Assembly (NCBI GenBank): GCA_003151955.1
Contig: PLZB01000022.1
Coordinates: 1-35,137, forward strand
Reading direction: 5' to 3'
DNA from: Acidimicrobiaceae bacterium
Lineage (GTDB): Bacteria > Actinomycetota > Acidimicrobiia > Acidimicrobiales > UBA8190
DNA: 35,137 nucleotides
Position numbers and translations under genes: made by a program
In this document: piece by piece, positions 1 through 11,064 of the stretch
Numbering within the stretch: position 1 is the stretch's first letter
Layout: every line of letters starts with the position of its first letter
Notes under the pieces: model-generated
Database searches by the model: none
The model's input: the letters and a program-made list of their open reading frames with translations, nothing else
Told to the model about the DNA's origin: nothing

Positions 1-129
1 GACATCTCCGAGCTCGGCCTGGTCGAGATGACCAGGAAGCGGGTCTCGGAGGGTCTGGTGGAGTCCCTGTCGACCACCTGCTCCATCTGCGGAGGTCGGG
101 GGATCGTGCTCGACGACAGCCTCCTCTGA
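1..129 (+). CDS. Ribonuclease E/G, C-terminal end (partial)
   Basis: Only the last 42 residues are in the window; the frame is open from base 1 to the TGA at 127-129. The segment contains ELGLVEMTRKRV and SEGL, followed by TCSICGGRG. These match the end of the catalytic core of RNase E/G: the LGL(V/I)EMTRKR motif and a CxxC zinc-link-like pair. The family are endoribonucleases that process rRNA and tRNA precursors and start mRNA decay. The protein stops a few residues after the CxxC motif, so there is no long C-terminal scaffold. RNase E/G directly upstream of rplU-rpmA is the usual actinobacterial order. RNase E and RNase G cannot be told apart from this fragment. Confidence 0.85.
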   Translation, partial: DISELGLVEMTRKRVSEGLVESLSTTCSICGGRGIVLDDSLL

Positions 130-170
130 CCCCGGACCGACCCCCGTGGGGACCCCCCCGCCGGGTTTGG

Positions 171-176
171 TACGCT
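171..176 (+). promoter_or_regulatory. Possible -10 box (TACGCT) for rplU
   Basis: A TANNNT hexamer lies 9 nt before the rplU ATG, and no purine-rich ribosome-binding site is visible in between. Transcription would start two or three bases before the ATG, giving a nearly leaderless mRNA. The spacing is longer than the 6-7 nt seen at other genes here, so this is weaker. Read-through from the upstream RNase gene is also possible. Confidence 0.35.
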
Positions 177-185
177 CTGACTCTT

Positions 186-506
186 ATGTACGCCGTCATC
201 CGATCAGGTGGGAAGCAGGAACGCGTCGCCGAGGGGCAGCAGCTGCGGGTCGAGCTGCTGGGCCGGAGCACGGGCGAGGACGTGGAGCTCGCCCCGGTGC
301 TCGTCGTCGACGAGGACCGGGTGCTGGCCACGCCGGAGGAGCTGGCCGGTGTGGTGGTGAGCGCCCGGGTGATCGGCGCCGAGCTCGGGCCCAAGATCCG
401 GGGCTTCACCTACAAGCCGAAGTCGAACAACCGGCGCCGGTGGGGCCATCGCCAGCAGTACTCGACCATCGAGATCACCTCGATCTCGGTCCCCGCCGGC
501 AGCTGA
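186..506 (+). CDS. rplU: 50S ribosomal protein L21
   Basis: This 106-residue protein starts [14 protein letters not shown] and ends in a basic segment ([16 protein letters not shown]), the hallmarks and normal length of bacterial L21. It binds 23S rRNA in the large subunit. The lysine/arginine stretch [17 protein letters not shown] is the conserved RNA-binding part (usually KxxRRKGHRQ). The gene follows the RNase E/G gene and precedes rpmA by 25 bases, the near-universal L21-L27 pair. The ATG at 186 is the only start that gives the canonical N-terminus. Identification is secure. Confidence 0.97.
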   Translation: MYAVIRSGGKQERVAEGQQLRVELLGRSTGEDVELAPVLVVDEDRVLATPEELAGVVVSARVIGAELGPKIRGFTYKPKSNNRRRWGHRQQYSTIEITSISVPAGS

Positions 507-531
507 GCCGGGGACCAGGGAGGACAGAGCC

Positions 532-789
532 ATGTCGAAGACGAAGGGCGGCGGGTCGACCCGCAACGGCCGCGACTCGAACGCCCAACGCCTCGGCGTG
601 AAGCGGTTCGACGGTCAGGCCGTGACGGCCGGGTCCATCATCGTCCGCCAGCGGGGGACCCACTTCCACCCGGGCCACAACGTGGGCCGGGGCGGCGACG
701 ACACCCTGTTCGCCACCGCCGACGGGTTCGTGAAGTTCGGGAGCCGGAAGGGTCGCAGGCTCGTCGACATCCTCACCCCCGAGGGCTGA
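532..789 (+). CDS. rpmA: 50S ribosomal protein L27
   Basis: This 85-residue protein begins [20 protein letters not shown] and continues [22 protein letters not shown], the L27 signature; L27 lies near the peptidyl-transferase centre and its N-terminal tail reaches toward the tRNA ends. GGTSxNGRDS is here [10 protein letters not shown], so the motif is intact. There is no N-terminal extension of the Firmicutes type that needs prior cleavage. A ribosome-binding site (GGGAGGA) lies 8-10 nt upstream of the ATG. It is cotranscribed with rplU. In most actinobacteria obgE comes next; here about 4 kb of other genes intervenes. Confidence 0.97.
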   Translation: MSKTKGGGSTRNGRDSNAQRLGVKRFDGQAVTAGSIIVRQRGTHFHPGHNVGRGGDDTLFATADGFVKFGSRKGRRLVDILTPEG

Positions 790-816
790 GCCCCGGGGCG
801 GCGAGGTCCGTCCGCC

Positions 817-1437
817 GTGTACATCCCACCCGCCGACCGGAGCGTCGGAGAGGCCGAGTGGCGGCCCTTCGTGCTGTCCCAGGGGTTCGGCCAGCTGGTG
901 GCCGGCGGCCGGGACCGGGACGTCCCGGTGGTCGTCCCCACCCAGTTCCTCCTCGAGGGGGACGAGGTGCTCCTCCACCTCCACGGCCGGAACCCCGTCT
1001 TCGGGGCGCTGGCCGAGCATCCCCGGGTGGTCCTGAGCGTGGCCGGGGACTGGGCCTACGTTCCCTCGGCCTGGAAGGCCATCGAGGGGGAGGACCCGGA
1101 GCTCGGCATCCCGACCACCTACTACGGGGCCGTCCAGCTCGTCGGGACGGCCACGGTCGTCTCCGACCCCGACCAGGTGGCGGGGATCCTCAGGCGGCAG
1201 CTCGCCGCCCTCCAACCGGGGGTGGCGGTGGCCGACCCGGCCGTCGTCCACCGGACCCGGCTGGAGGTGATCCGGGGGATCCGGATCACCGTCGGGGAGG
1301 TCCGGGCCAAGTTCAAGTTCGGGGGGAACCTGGACGGCCCCCACCGGGCCGCCGTCATCGGGCGGCTCCTCGGGCGGGACGGACCGGGCGACCGGGCCGC
1401 CGCCGCCCACAGCGAACGACGGGACCCACCGGGCTGA
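817..1437 (+). CDS. PaiB-like FMN-binding protein
   Basis: The 206-residue product starts MYIPPADR and ends with KFKFGGN near residue 170, followed by an RAAVIGRLL helix. This is the layout of the PaiB / FMN-binding 'negative transcriptional regulator' family, which has a split-barrel flavin-binding fold. Length fits the family. PaiB was named for repression of sporulation and protease genes in Bacillus, but most members are probably small flavin or heme oxidoreductases, so I do not assign regulation. The start is GTG at 817, 27 bases after rpmA, with GCGAGG upstream, so it probably joins the rplU-rpmA transcript. It ends convergently with a small minus-strand gene. Confidence 0.75.
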   Translation: MYIPPADRSVGEAEWRPFVLSQGFGQLVAGGRDRDVPVVVPTQFLLEGDEVLLHLHGRNPVFGALAEHPRVVLSVAGDWAYVPSAWKAIEGEDPELGIPTTYYGAVQLVGTATVVSDPDQVAGILRRQLAALQPGVAVADPAVVHRTRLEVIRGIRITVGEVRAKFKFGGNLDGPHRAAVIGRLLGRDGPGDRAAAAHSERRDPPG

Positions 1438-1471
1438 CGGCGCCGGGACGGCCTACTTGCCGTCCCAGCCC
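1431..1471. terminator. Bidirectional hairpin between paiB-like gene and small gene
   Basis: A perfect 8-bp stem GGGACGGC (1445-1452) / GCCGTCCC (1459-1466) with a 6-base loop is framed by an outer GGGCT (1431-1435) / AGCCC (1467-1471) stem. It spans both convergent stop codons. No T-run follows on either strand, so it would be a U-tract-less terminator or an mRNA 3' end protector. Confidence 0.5.
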
Positions 1472-1581
1472 CGGCGGCTCTGCTTCTGGGCCTCCTGCTT
1501 GTCGGCCTTGGCCGCCCGCTTTTCCTTGACGCTCCGTCCCGGCTTCTTGGCGTTCGCGGTCGGTTTCGATTTCTCTGCCAT
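1453..1581 (-). CDS. Small basic protein, 42 aa, unknown function
   Basis: Read on the minus strand from the ATG at 1581, this gives 42 residues, mostly Lys, Arg, Ala and Gln, with the segments SVKEKRAAKADKQEAQKQ and RRGWDGK at the end. It is predicted helical and strongly positive, with no membrane segment. I do not recognise a named family; short Lys-rich proteins with a KEKRA motif occur in actinobacteria, and nucleic-acid binding is only a guess. Support for a real gene is a TAAGGT -10 box ending exactly 6 nt before the ATG, the spacing seen at several well-known genes here. Its codon choice is coding-like, and a hairpin marks its 3' end. Confidence 0.6.
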   Translation of the reverse strand: MAEKSKPTANAKKPGRSVKEKRAAKADKQEAQKQSRRGWDGK

Positions 1582-1587
1582 GGACGC

Positions 1588-1593
1588 ACCTTA
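1588..1593 (-). promoter_or_regulatory. -10 box (TAAGGT) for the 42-aa gene
   Basis: TAAGGT is followed by 6 nt (GCGTCC) and then the ATG at 1581. The AAGGTG overlap could also serve as a weak ribosome-binding site, so a leaderless mRNA and a short-leader mRNA are both possible. No clear -35 element is visible. Confidence 0.5.
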
Positions 1594-1651
1594 GGGGGTC
1601 GGCCCCCCGGGTGCCGGGCCCCCCTCCCCGGGCCCGGGGTCCCGGCCTCGG

Positions 1652-1657
1652 TAGCCT
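1652..1657 (+). promoter_or_regulatory. -10 box (TAGCCT) for the esterase gene
   Basis: TAGCCT ends 6 nt before the ATG at 1664, and there is no Shine-Dalgarno sequence in between (GCCCCG). This matches the leaderless arrangement at other genes in the window. Confidence 0.5.
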
Positions 1658-1663
1658 GCCCCG

Positions 1664-2617
1664 ATGGACGCCGTTGCCGATCCCCCCGATGCCCCTCGGG
1701 CCGCCTGGAGCCGGCGGCGGATCCTGGGCTGGGGTGGCGCCGCTGCCGCCGCCGTCGTGGCGGCAGGAGCGGGCGCCGTCGAGCTCTCCCTCCACCAGGT
1801 CCTTCCCGGCCGCCAGGAGATCCTCCGGCTCGACGGGTCCTGCTCCGTCCCCGTCCCCCCGGCCCGGTTCCAGCGCCCCCTCGGTCCGACGACGTCGGGG
1901 ATGTTCGTGTCCCGGGCCCGGAACCGGACGGTGGCCTACACCGTCGCCTACCCGCCCGGCCACGCACCCGGGAGCCTCCTCCCCCTGATCGTGGTCCTCC
2001 ACGCCTACGGGGCCGACCACACGAACGCCCTGTCGGGGATGACCCTGGGCCAGGCCCCGGCCCTGGTCGTGGCCGGCAACCCCCTTCCTCCCGTGGCCCT
2101 GGTGGCCGCCGACGGGGGTGGGGGCTACTGGAACCCCCATCCCGGGGACGATCCCTTCGCCATGGTCGTCGACGAACTCCTCCCCCGGTGCCGGGCCGCC
2201 GGTCTGGGTCGGCCCCCGGCCGGGACGGGGACCCTCGGGATCTCGATGGGTGGCTACGGAGCCCTCCTCCTGGCCGAGAAACGACCCGATCTCTTCGGGG
2301 CCGTCGCCGCCATCAGCCCGGCCGTCTGGACGAGCTACCCCCAGGCCCGGGCGGCCAACCCCGGCGCCTACGCCTCGGCCGCCGCCTTCGCCTCCGCTGA
2401 CGTCGTCACCCATGCCGCCGCCCTCGGCCCGGTGGCCGTCCGGGTCGCCTCCGGTGTCGACGATCCCTTCCACGGTGGGGTCGAGGCCCTGGACAGCGCC
2501 CTCCCCGGGGGGGCCGAGGTCGAGTTCTCGAAGGGATGCCACGACGAGGGGTTCTTCGCAGCCCAGCTCCCCCCGTCCCTCGCCTTTCTGGCCGCCCACC
2601 TCCCCGGGGCGGGCTGA
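1664..2617 (+). CDS. Tat-exported esterase of the alpha/beta-hydrolase (esterase D) type
   Basis: A twin-arginine signal (SRRRILGWGG, residues 16-25) followed by an Ala/Val-rich hydrophobic stretch predicts export of the folded protein. The mature part is an alpha/beta hydrolase of the putative esterase / S-formylglutathione hydrolase type: LIVVLHAYGA is the oxyanion-loop strand, GISMGGYGAL holds the nucleophile Ser194, and SGVDDPF and KGCHDEGFF supply likely Asp and His. The 317-residue length fits secreted members, including mycolyltransferase relatives. Substrate is unknown. The ATG at 1664 follows a leaderless-type -10 box. It ends 4 bases from the convergent PNP gene. Confidence 0.75.
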   Translation: MDAVADPPDAPRAAWSRRRILGWGGAAAAAVVAAGAGAVELSLHQVLPGRQEILRLDGSCSVPVPPARFQRPLGPTTSGMFVSRARNRTVAYTVAYPPGHAPGSLLPLIVVLHAYGADHTNALSGMTLGQAPALVVAGNPLPPVALVAADGGGGYWNPHPGDDPFAMVVDELLPRCRAAGLGRPPAGTGTLGISMGGYGALLLAEKRPDLFGAVAAISPAVWTSYPQARAANPGAYASAAAFASADVVTHAAALGPVAVRVASGVDDPFHGGVEALDSALPGGAEVEFSKGCHDEGFFAAQLPPSLAFLAAHLPGAG

Positions 2618-2637
2618 GGCGCTACAGCCCGGGGAGG
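2599..2637. terminator. Bidirectional hairpin at the esterase/PNP convergent junction
   Basis: The stem CGGGCTG (2610-2616) / CAGCCCG (2625-2631) has an 8-base loop. An outer CCTCCC (2599-2604) / GGGAGG (2632-2637) arm strengthens it. Both stop codons (TGA 2615-2617 and, on the minus strand, 2622-2624) lie in the loop or stem. There is no U-tract either way. Confidence 0.5.
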
Positions 2638-3449
2638 ACCCCGGCCAGGAGGGCCCCCACCCGGGGGACGGCCCGCCGGGAGACCTCCCCCACCGCCGCG
2701 GCGGAGACCTCCCCGGGCTCTCCTCCGTCCCCGGCGTCCAGCCCGGCGGCCAGGTTGGTGACGACGGAGATCCCGAGGAGCTCGACGCCGAGGTGCCGGA
2801 GGGCGATGGCCTCGGGGACGGTGGACATCCCGACCAGGTCGGCGCCGGCGGCACGGAGCATCCTGATCTCGGCCGGGGTTTCGAAATGGGGGCCCCCGAG
2901 CTGGGCGTAGACACCGTCGGCCAGGGTCGGATCCACCCGGCGGGCCAGGTCCCGGAGCCGGGGGGACCAGGCCCGGGTGAGATCCACGAAGGCGGGGGGA
3001 CCAGGGAGGCCGATCAGGGGGGACGCCCCGGCCAGGTGGAGGTGGTCGGAGATGAGGACGGGGTCACCGACCGGGAGGCCCCGGTCGAGGGTCCCCGCCG
3101 CGTTGGTGAGGACGGCCCGGGTGCAGCCGGCCGCCGCCGCCGTCCTGACGCCGTGGACGACCTCGGCCGGGGTCCGGCCCTCGTAGAGATGGGACCGCCC
3201 GCACAGAACCAGGACGGCCCGGCCTCCGACCTCGATCGAGAGGGCCTCGGGCCGGTGCCCGGGAACGGTCGGCTCCGGGAAACCGGGGAGGGCCGAGAAG
3301 GGGATCCGGGCCCGGGGACGGCCCAGGGCGTCGGCCGCCCCGGCCAGTCCCGTCCCGAGGACCACGACCACCTCGTGGCCGGACCGGCCGGTCAGCTCGG
3401 CCAGGTGCGATGCGGCCGCGGCGGCCTCGGTCAGGGGGTCGGAAGCCAC
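2622..3449 (-). CDS. Purine nucleoside phosphorylase, 6-oxopurine type
   Basis: The trimeric PNP family splits purine (2'-deoxy)nucleosides with phosphate into base plus (deoxy)ribose-1-phosphate. Visible motifs are VVVLGTGL, PTVPGH, the phosphate-binding GRSHLYEG, LTNAAG, DHLHL, GGPHFETPAEIR (purine-binding Glu), VGMSTVPE and VTNLAAG. The Asn in VTNLAAG is typical of enzymes for inosine/guanosine-type bases; methylthioadenosine phosphorylases have Asp there. Length is about 275 residues, normal. I chose GTG 3449 because the more upstream ATG (3458) is itself the end of a TAGGAT -10 box that lies 7 nt before the GTG; using the ATG would add three residues. The gene is divergent from an adenosine/MTA-type deaminase whose product would suit it. 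Confidence 0.88.
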   Translation of the reverse strand: MASDPLTEAAAAASHLAELTGRSGHEVVVVLGTGLAGAADALGRPRARIPFSALPGFPEPTVPGHRPEALSIEVGGRAVLVLCGRSHLYEGRTPAEVVHGVRTAAAAGCTRAVLTNAAGTLDRGLPVGDPVLISDHLHLAGASPLIGLPGPPAFVDLTRAWSPRLRDLARRVDPTLADGVYAQLGGPHFETPAEIRMLRAAGADLVGMSTVPEAIALRHLGVELLGISVVTNLAAGLDAGDGGEPGEVSAAAVGEVSRRAVPRVGALLAGVLPGL

Positions 3450-3456
3450 CGCCGAC

Positions 3457-3462
3457 ATCCTA
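3457..3462 (-). promoter_or_regulatory. -10 box (TAGGAT) for the PNP gene
   Basis: TAGGAT lies 7 nt before GTG 3449 on the minus strand, giving a leaderless transcript. It is 22 bases from the oppositely directed mtaD box at 3485-3490, so each -35 region falls on the other promoter's -10. Confidence 0.45.
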
Positions 3463-3484
3463 GAGAGGGGGGCCTCCCGCGGCC

Positions 3485-3490
3485 TACCAT
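3485..3490 (+). promoter_or_regulatory. -10 box (TACCAT) for the amidohydrolase gene
   Basis: TACCAT ends 6 nt (GCCGCC) before the GTG start at 3497, with no ribosome-binding site. It supports both the GTG start and a leaderless mRNA. Confidence 0.5.
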
Positions 3491-3496
3491 GCCGCC

Positions 3497-4816
3497 GTGG
3501 AAGAACCGACCCGATTCCTGGCCCCCGCTGTCGTCACCGCCGACGGGGCCGGGACGGTCCATCGCCCGGGCTGGGTCGAGGTCCTCGGGGACCGGATCAC
3601 CGGCGTCGGTCCCGGCCGGGGAGCCCCGGGGCCCGTCGGGGGGACGGTCGTCGAGCTCGAGGGCCTTCTCATGCCGGGCCTGGTCAACTGCCACGCCCAT
3701 TCCCCCATGACCCTCTTCCGGGGGGTGGGGGAGGGCCTCCCCCTCGACCGGTGGCTTCGGGAGGCCATCTGGCCCCGTGAGGCCCACCTCACCCCCGAGG
3801 ACGTCTACTGGGGGATGCTCCTCGCCGCCGACGAGATGCTCCGCTGCGGGGTGACCACCTCCTGCGAGACCTACTTCGACGACGGCCGGATCGTCGACGC
3901 CGCCGTCGACGCCGGCCTCCGGTGCCTCGTCACCCCCGGCATCGTGGCCATCGAGGGGGCCGAGGCCCCCTTCACCTGGCCCGCCCTCCTCGACCGGGCC
4001 AGCCAGCTCCACGCCGACGCCCAGGGTCGGGCCGGGCTCATCGAGATCGGCTTCGGCCCCCATGCGGCCTACACCCTCCCCCTCGACGCCCTCGAGGCCG
4101 TCGGGGAGCGGGCCCGGGACGTCGGCGCCCTCCTCCACATCCACCTGGCCGAGACCGCCGGCGAGGGCGCCTCCCTGGAGGCCGAGCACGGGGTGACGGT
4201 CCCCGGCCTCCTGGCCCGGCTCGGCGTCCTCGACGGCCGGGTCCTGGCCGCCCACTCCGTCTGGCTCACCGACGACGACCTGGACCTCTACGCCCGGATG
4301 GACGTGGCCGTGGCCCACTGCCCCCAGTCGAACGCCAAGCTGGGGAGCGGGGTGGCCCGGCTGGCCGAGATGCTCGAGGCCGGGATTCGGGTCGGCCTCG
4401 GGACCGACGGTCCGGCCTCCAACAACGACCTCGACCTCTGGGAGGAGATGCGGCTGGCCCCCCTCCTGGCCCGGGCCACCGCCGGGGACCCGACCCGGGT
4501 CTCCGTCGACCAGGCCCTCACGCTCGCCACCGGGGGCGGGGCGGCCGCCCTCGGTCTGGAGACGGGGATCCTCGAGCCGGGACGGCTCGCCGACCTCGTC
4601 CACCTCACCATGGCCGACAGCCGGTTCGTCCCCCTGGTCGAACCGGGCGATCTCCTGGCCCACCTGGTCTGGTCGGCGTCCAGCCAGCTGGTCAGAGACG
4701 TCTGGGTCGGGGGGCGCCAGGTGGTGGCGGCCGGGTCCTCGCTGACCATCGACGCCCCCGGGGCCCGGGCCGAGGTCCAGCGCCGGGCCGAGCGGCTCGC
4801 CGCCGCCCTCGGCTGA
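3497..4816 (+). CDS. mtaD: 5-methylthioadenosine / S-adenosylhomocysteine deaminase-type amidohydrolase
   Basis: This 439-residue metal-dependent amidohydrolase has the ordered family motifs: an N-terminal beta-sandwich part, PGLVNCHAHSPMTLFRG (metal-binding His pair), HIHLAETAGE, AAHSVWL, HCPQSNAKLGSG and GTDGPASNNDLDLWEE (metal-binding Asp), then a C-terminal sandwich with GRLADLVHL. NCHxH...GTDGxASNNxLDL is typical of the MtaD/SahD group, which deaminates 5'-methylthioadenosine, S-adenosylhomocysteine or adenosine to the inosine forms. Exact substrate preference cannot be read from sequence. The start is GTG 3497, placed by a -10 box 6 nt upstream. The divergent PNP has the residue for 6-oxopurines, so the two may act in sequence in purine/methylthio salvage. 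Confidence 0.85.
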   Translation: MEEPTRFLAPAVVTADGAGTVHRPGWVEVLGDRITGVGPGRGAPGPVGGTVVELEGLLMPGLVNCHAHSPMTLFRGVGEGLPLDRWLREAIWPREAHLTPEDVYWGMLLAADEMLRCGVTTSCETYFDDGRIVDAAVDAGLRCLVTPGIVAIEGAEAPFTWPALLDRASQLHADAQGRAGLIEIGFGPHAAYTLPLDALEAVGERARDVGALLHIHLAETAGEGASLEAEHGVTVPGLLARLGVLDGRVLAAHSVWLTDDDLDLYARMDVAVAHCPQSNAKLGSGVARLAEMLEAGIRVGLGTDGPASNNDLDLWEEMRLAPLLARATAGDPTRVSVDQALTLATGGGAAALGLETGILEPGRLADLVHLTMADSRFVPLVEPGDLLAHLVWSASSQLVRDVWVGGRQVVAAGSSLTIDAPGARAEVQRRAERLAAALG

Positions 4817-4844
4817 CCCCGTCTGGGACCCGGGCCGGGCCGCT

Positions 4845-7324
<2,480 letters not shown>

Positions 7325-7362
7325 GGGGCCGGGCCCCGATCGGGGGGGTTGGCCCCGGACGG

Positions 7363-7368
7363 TAACCT
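7363..7368 (+). promoter_or_regulatory. -10 box (TAACCT) for proA
   Basis: TAACCT ends 6 nt before the ATG at 7375. Those 6 nt are GGGAGG, which is also a Shine-Dalgarno-like sequence but too close to the ATG to act well, so leaderless initiation is favoured. Confidence 0.5.
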
Positions 7369-7374
7369 GGGAGG

Positions 7375-8609
<1,235 letters not shown>

Positions 8610-8613
<4 letters not shown>

Positions 8614-9611
8614 CCGACGGCGACGGCTCGGCGGGCGAGGTGACCGGCTCGGGAGGCCAGCTCCTCGGTCCCCTCGGGTTCCCCGACCCCGGGGAGCCCC
8701 GGTTCGACTCGGTGGCCGACGTCCGGGAGCGGCTGGCCGCCAGCGGGTACCTCGCCGACGACGGGATCGCCGGGGTGGTCCACCTGGCCGACCGGCTGGC
8801 CAAGCCGGTCCTGGTGGAGGGCCCGGCCGGGACCGGGAAGACGGAGCTGGCCAAGTCGGTGGCCCGGATCACCGGGGCCAGGCTCATCCGGCTCCAGTGC
8901 TACGAGGGGCTCGACGAGTCGAAGGCCCTCTACGAGTGGAACTACAAGAAGCAGCTGCTGCGGATCCAGGCCCAGCGGGTCGTGGCCGACGAGGGGACCG
9001 CCTCCCCCGACGGGCCGGCCCGGGCCGGGTCGGCCTGGCAGGACCTCGAGGACGACATCTTCTCCGAGGAGTTCCTCCTGGCCCGCCCCCTCCTGGAGGC
9101 CATCCGGTCGAAGGACCCCGTCGTCCTCCTCGTCGACGAGATCGACCGCCTGGAGCTCGAGACCGAGGCGCTCCTCCTCGAGATCCTCTCCGAGTACCAG
9201 GTATCCATCCCGGAGCTGGGCACCGTCCGGGCCCATCGGATCCCGCTGGTCTTCTTGACCTCGAACAACACCCGGGAGCTCTCTGAGGCCCTCAAGCGGC
9301 GCTGCCTCTACCTCCACCTCGACTACCCCTCCCTCGACCGGGAGCGGGAGATCGTGAAGACCCGGGTCCCGGGGATCACGGCCGAGCTCGCCGACCAGGT
9401 GGCCCGGATCGTCCGGTCCCTGCGGACGCTGGAGCTGAAGAAGCACCCGTCGGTCTCGGAGACCCTCGACTGGGCCCGGACCCTCGTCGTCCTCGGGGTC
9501 GAGTCCATCGACGCCGAGCAGGCCAAGGACACCCTCCATGTTCTGCTCAAGTACCGCAGTGACCTGGACCGGGCCGCCAAGGAGCTCGCCCTCGTCCCCA
9601 CCGAGCCCTGA
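8610..9611 (+). CDS. MoxR-family AAA+ ATPase (CoxD-like)
   Basis: The 333-residue protein is a AAA+ ATPase with Walker A GPAGTGKT (71-78), Walker B VVLLVDEID (Asp176, Glu177), sensor-1 VFLTSNNTRELSEALKRRCL with the arginine finger, and a C-terminal lid. The stretch RLIRLQCYEGLDESKALYEWNYKKQLL is typical of MoxR ATPases that partner CoxE-type VWA proteins. Such pairs act as chaperones that insert metals or remodel partner complexes; the client here is unknown and no CO dehydrogenase genes are nearby. The ATG at 8610 overlaps the proA stop by 4 bases and gives the normal N-terminus; the frame is open upstream inside proA but that part is a shadow. The VWA gene follows 10 bases later. Confidence 0.85.
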
Positions 9612-9621
9612 GGCCCGGTCG

Positions 9622-11064
9622 GTGCTCGACGTCATCACGGGCTTCGTCGGCGAGCTCCGGGCCGCCGGGCTCCCCGTCTCGTTGACGGAGAGCCTCGACG
9701 CCGCCGACGCGGTCCATCATGTTCCCCTGGAGGATCGTGAGGCCCTGAAGTACGCGCTGGCTGCCACCCTGGTGAAGTCGTCGGCCCACTGGAAAGCCTT
9801 CGAGACAGCCTTCGAGGTCTACTTCGCGGTGCGGGGACCCCAGTTCGCCATCGGGGAGGACGAGGACGCCGACGAAGGATCCGAGGACTCCGGGCCCCGG
9901 GGTGAGGGCGATCAGCGGGGTCAGGGCCGGGGCCAGGGTGGGGGAGGGGAGGGGCTCACTCCGGAGGAGCTGGCGGAGATGCTCTTCAAGGCCCTCCTCG
10001 AGGCCAACGAGGCCCAGCTGGCCGCCCTGGCCCGCCAGGCGGTGAGCCGCTACGCCGGGATGGAGCCGGGCCGGCCGGTGGGGGGGACCTACTACCTCTA
10101 CCGGACCCTCCGGAACCTCGATCTGGACGGGGTCCTGGCCCGGCTGCTCGAGACGGCCCGGGCCGAGGCCCCGACCGGGACCCTCACCCCGCTCGAGGAA
10201 CGGTTGGCCCGCGACGAGTTCGGGGAGCGGCTGGCCCGGCTCCGCAAGGAGATCGAGGACGAGATCCGGCGCCGGCTGGTGGCCGACCGGGGCACCGAGG
10301 CCCTGGCCCGGTCGCTGCGGAAGCCCCTGCCCGAGGACATCGACTTCATGCACGCCACCCGGGAGGAGCTCACCGCCCTCCGCCGGGCCATCCACCCCCT
10401 GACCCGGAAGCTCGCCGTCCGGTTGGCCCGGAAGCGCCGCCACGGCCGGAAGGGCCCCCTCGACTTCCGGTCCACCGTCCGCCACTCCCTCTCCACCGGC
10501 GGGGTGCCCCTCGAGCCCAAGTTCCGGTATCCCCGGCCGGCCAAACCCGAGATCATGGTCATCGCCGACATCTCCGGATCGGTGGCCGCCTTCGCCCGGT
10601 TCACCCTCCATCTCGTCCATGCGATCAGCTCCCAGTTCTCGAAGGTCCGGAGCTTCGTCTTCATTGACGGCATCGACGAGGTGACCCGGTTCTTCGAGCA
10701 CGGCGACGACGTGGCCGAGGCCATCCACCGGATCAACACCGAGGCCGACGTGATCTGGGTCGACGGGCACTCCGACTACGGTCACGCCTTCTCGGTCTTC
10801 TGGGACCGCTTCGGCCAGGAGATCACGCCCCGGACAAGCGTCCTCTTCCTCGGCGACGCCCGGAACAACTACCACGCCTCCCAGGCCTGGGTCGTCCACG
10901 AGATCAGCCTCCGGGCCCGCCGGGTCTTCTGGCTCAACCCCGAGCCCCGGGCCTACTGGGGCACGGGGGACTCCATCGTGGGGGAGTACGCCGTCCACTG
11001 CGACGAGGTCTTCGAGTGTCGGAACCTCCGCCAACTCGAGCGTTTCGTCGAGGAGCTGGCTTGA
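9622..11064 (+). CDS. VWA-domain CoxE-family protein
   Basis: This 480-residue protein partners the preceding ATPase. The N-terminal half is helical, with an acidic Gly/Gln-rich linker at about 90-115 (EDEDADEGSEDSG then GDQRGQGRGQGGGGEG). The C-terminal half is a von Willebrand A domain with MIDAS motif DISGS (Asp316, Ser318, Ser320) after KPEIMVIA, and GDARNNYHASQ with NPEPRAYWGTGDS near the end, as in CoxE/ViaA-like proteins. It likely binds a metal and presents the client to the ATPase. I chose GTG 9622, just after the ATPase stop; the upstream ATG (9538) would add 28 low-quality residues and overlap by 74 bases. No membrane segment is seen. Confidence 0.8.
   Translation: MLDVITGFVGELRAAGLPVSLTESLDAADAVHHVPLEDREALKYALAATLVKSSAHWKAFETAFEVYFAVRGPQFAIGEDEDADEGSEDSGPRGEGDQRGQGRGQGGGGEGLTPEELAEMLFKALLEANEAQLAALARQAVSRYAGMEPGRPVGGTYYLYRTLRNLDLDGVLARLLETARAEAPTGTLTPLEERLARDEFGERLARLRKEIEDEIRRRLVADRGTEALARSLRKPLPEDIDFMHATREELTALRRAIHPLTRKLAVRLARKRRHGRKGPLDFRSTVRHSLSTGGVPLEPKFRYPRPAKPEIMVIADISGSVAAFARFTLHLVHAISSQFSKVRSFVFIDGIDEVTRFFEHGDDVAEAIHRINTEADVIWVDGHSDYGHAFSVFWDRFGQEITPRTSVLFLGDARNNYHASQAWVVHEISLRARRVFWLNPEPRAYWGTGDSIVGEYAVHCDEVFECRNLRQLERFVEELA

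Noticed and set aside
475..1410. Long minus-strand reading frame opposite rpmA and the PaiB-like gene
   Set aside because: High-GC shadow: Gly/Pro/Asp-rich with no domain, while the plus strand encodes recognised proteins.
1515..1525. T-run (CTTTTCC) as a terminator tail
   Set aside because: It lies inside the coding part of the small gene and no stem precedes it.
9538..9621. Upstream ATG for the VWA protein
   Set aside because: It would overlap the ATPase gene by 74 bases and add a Ser/Pro-rich stretch unlike the family; GTG 9622 fits better.
11016..11060. Upstream GTG for the histidine phosphatase
   Set aside because: It overlaps the VWA gene by 49 bases, and TTG 11061 gives the 4-base coupled overlap seen elsewhere.
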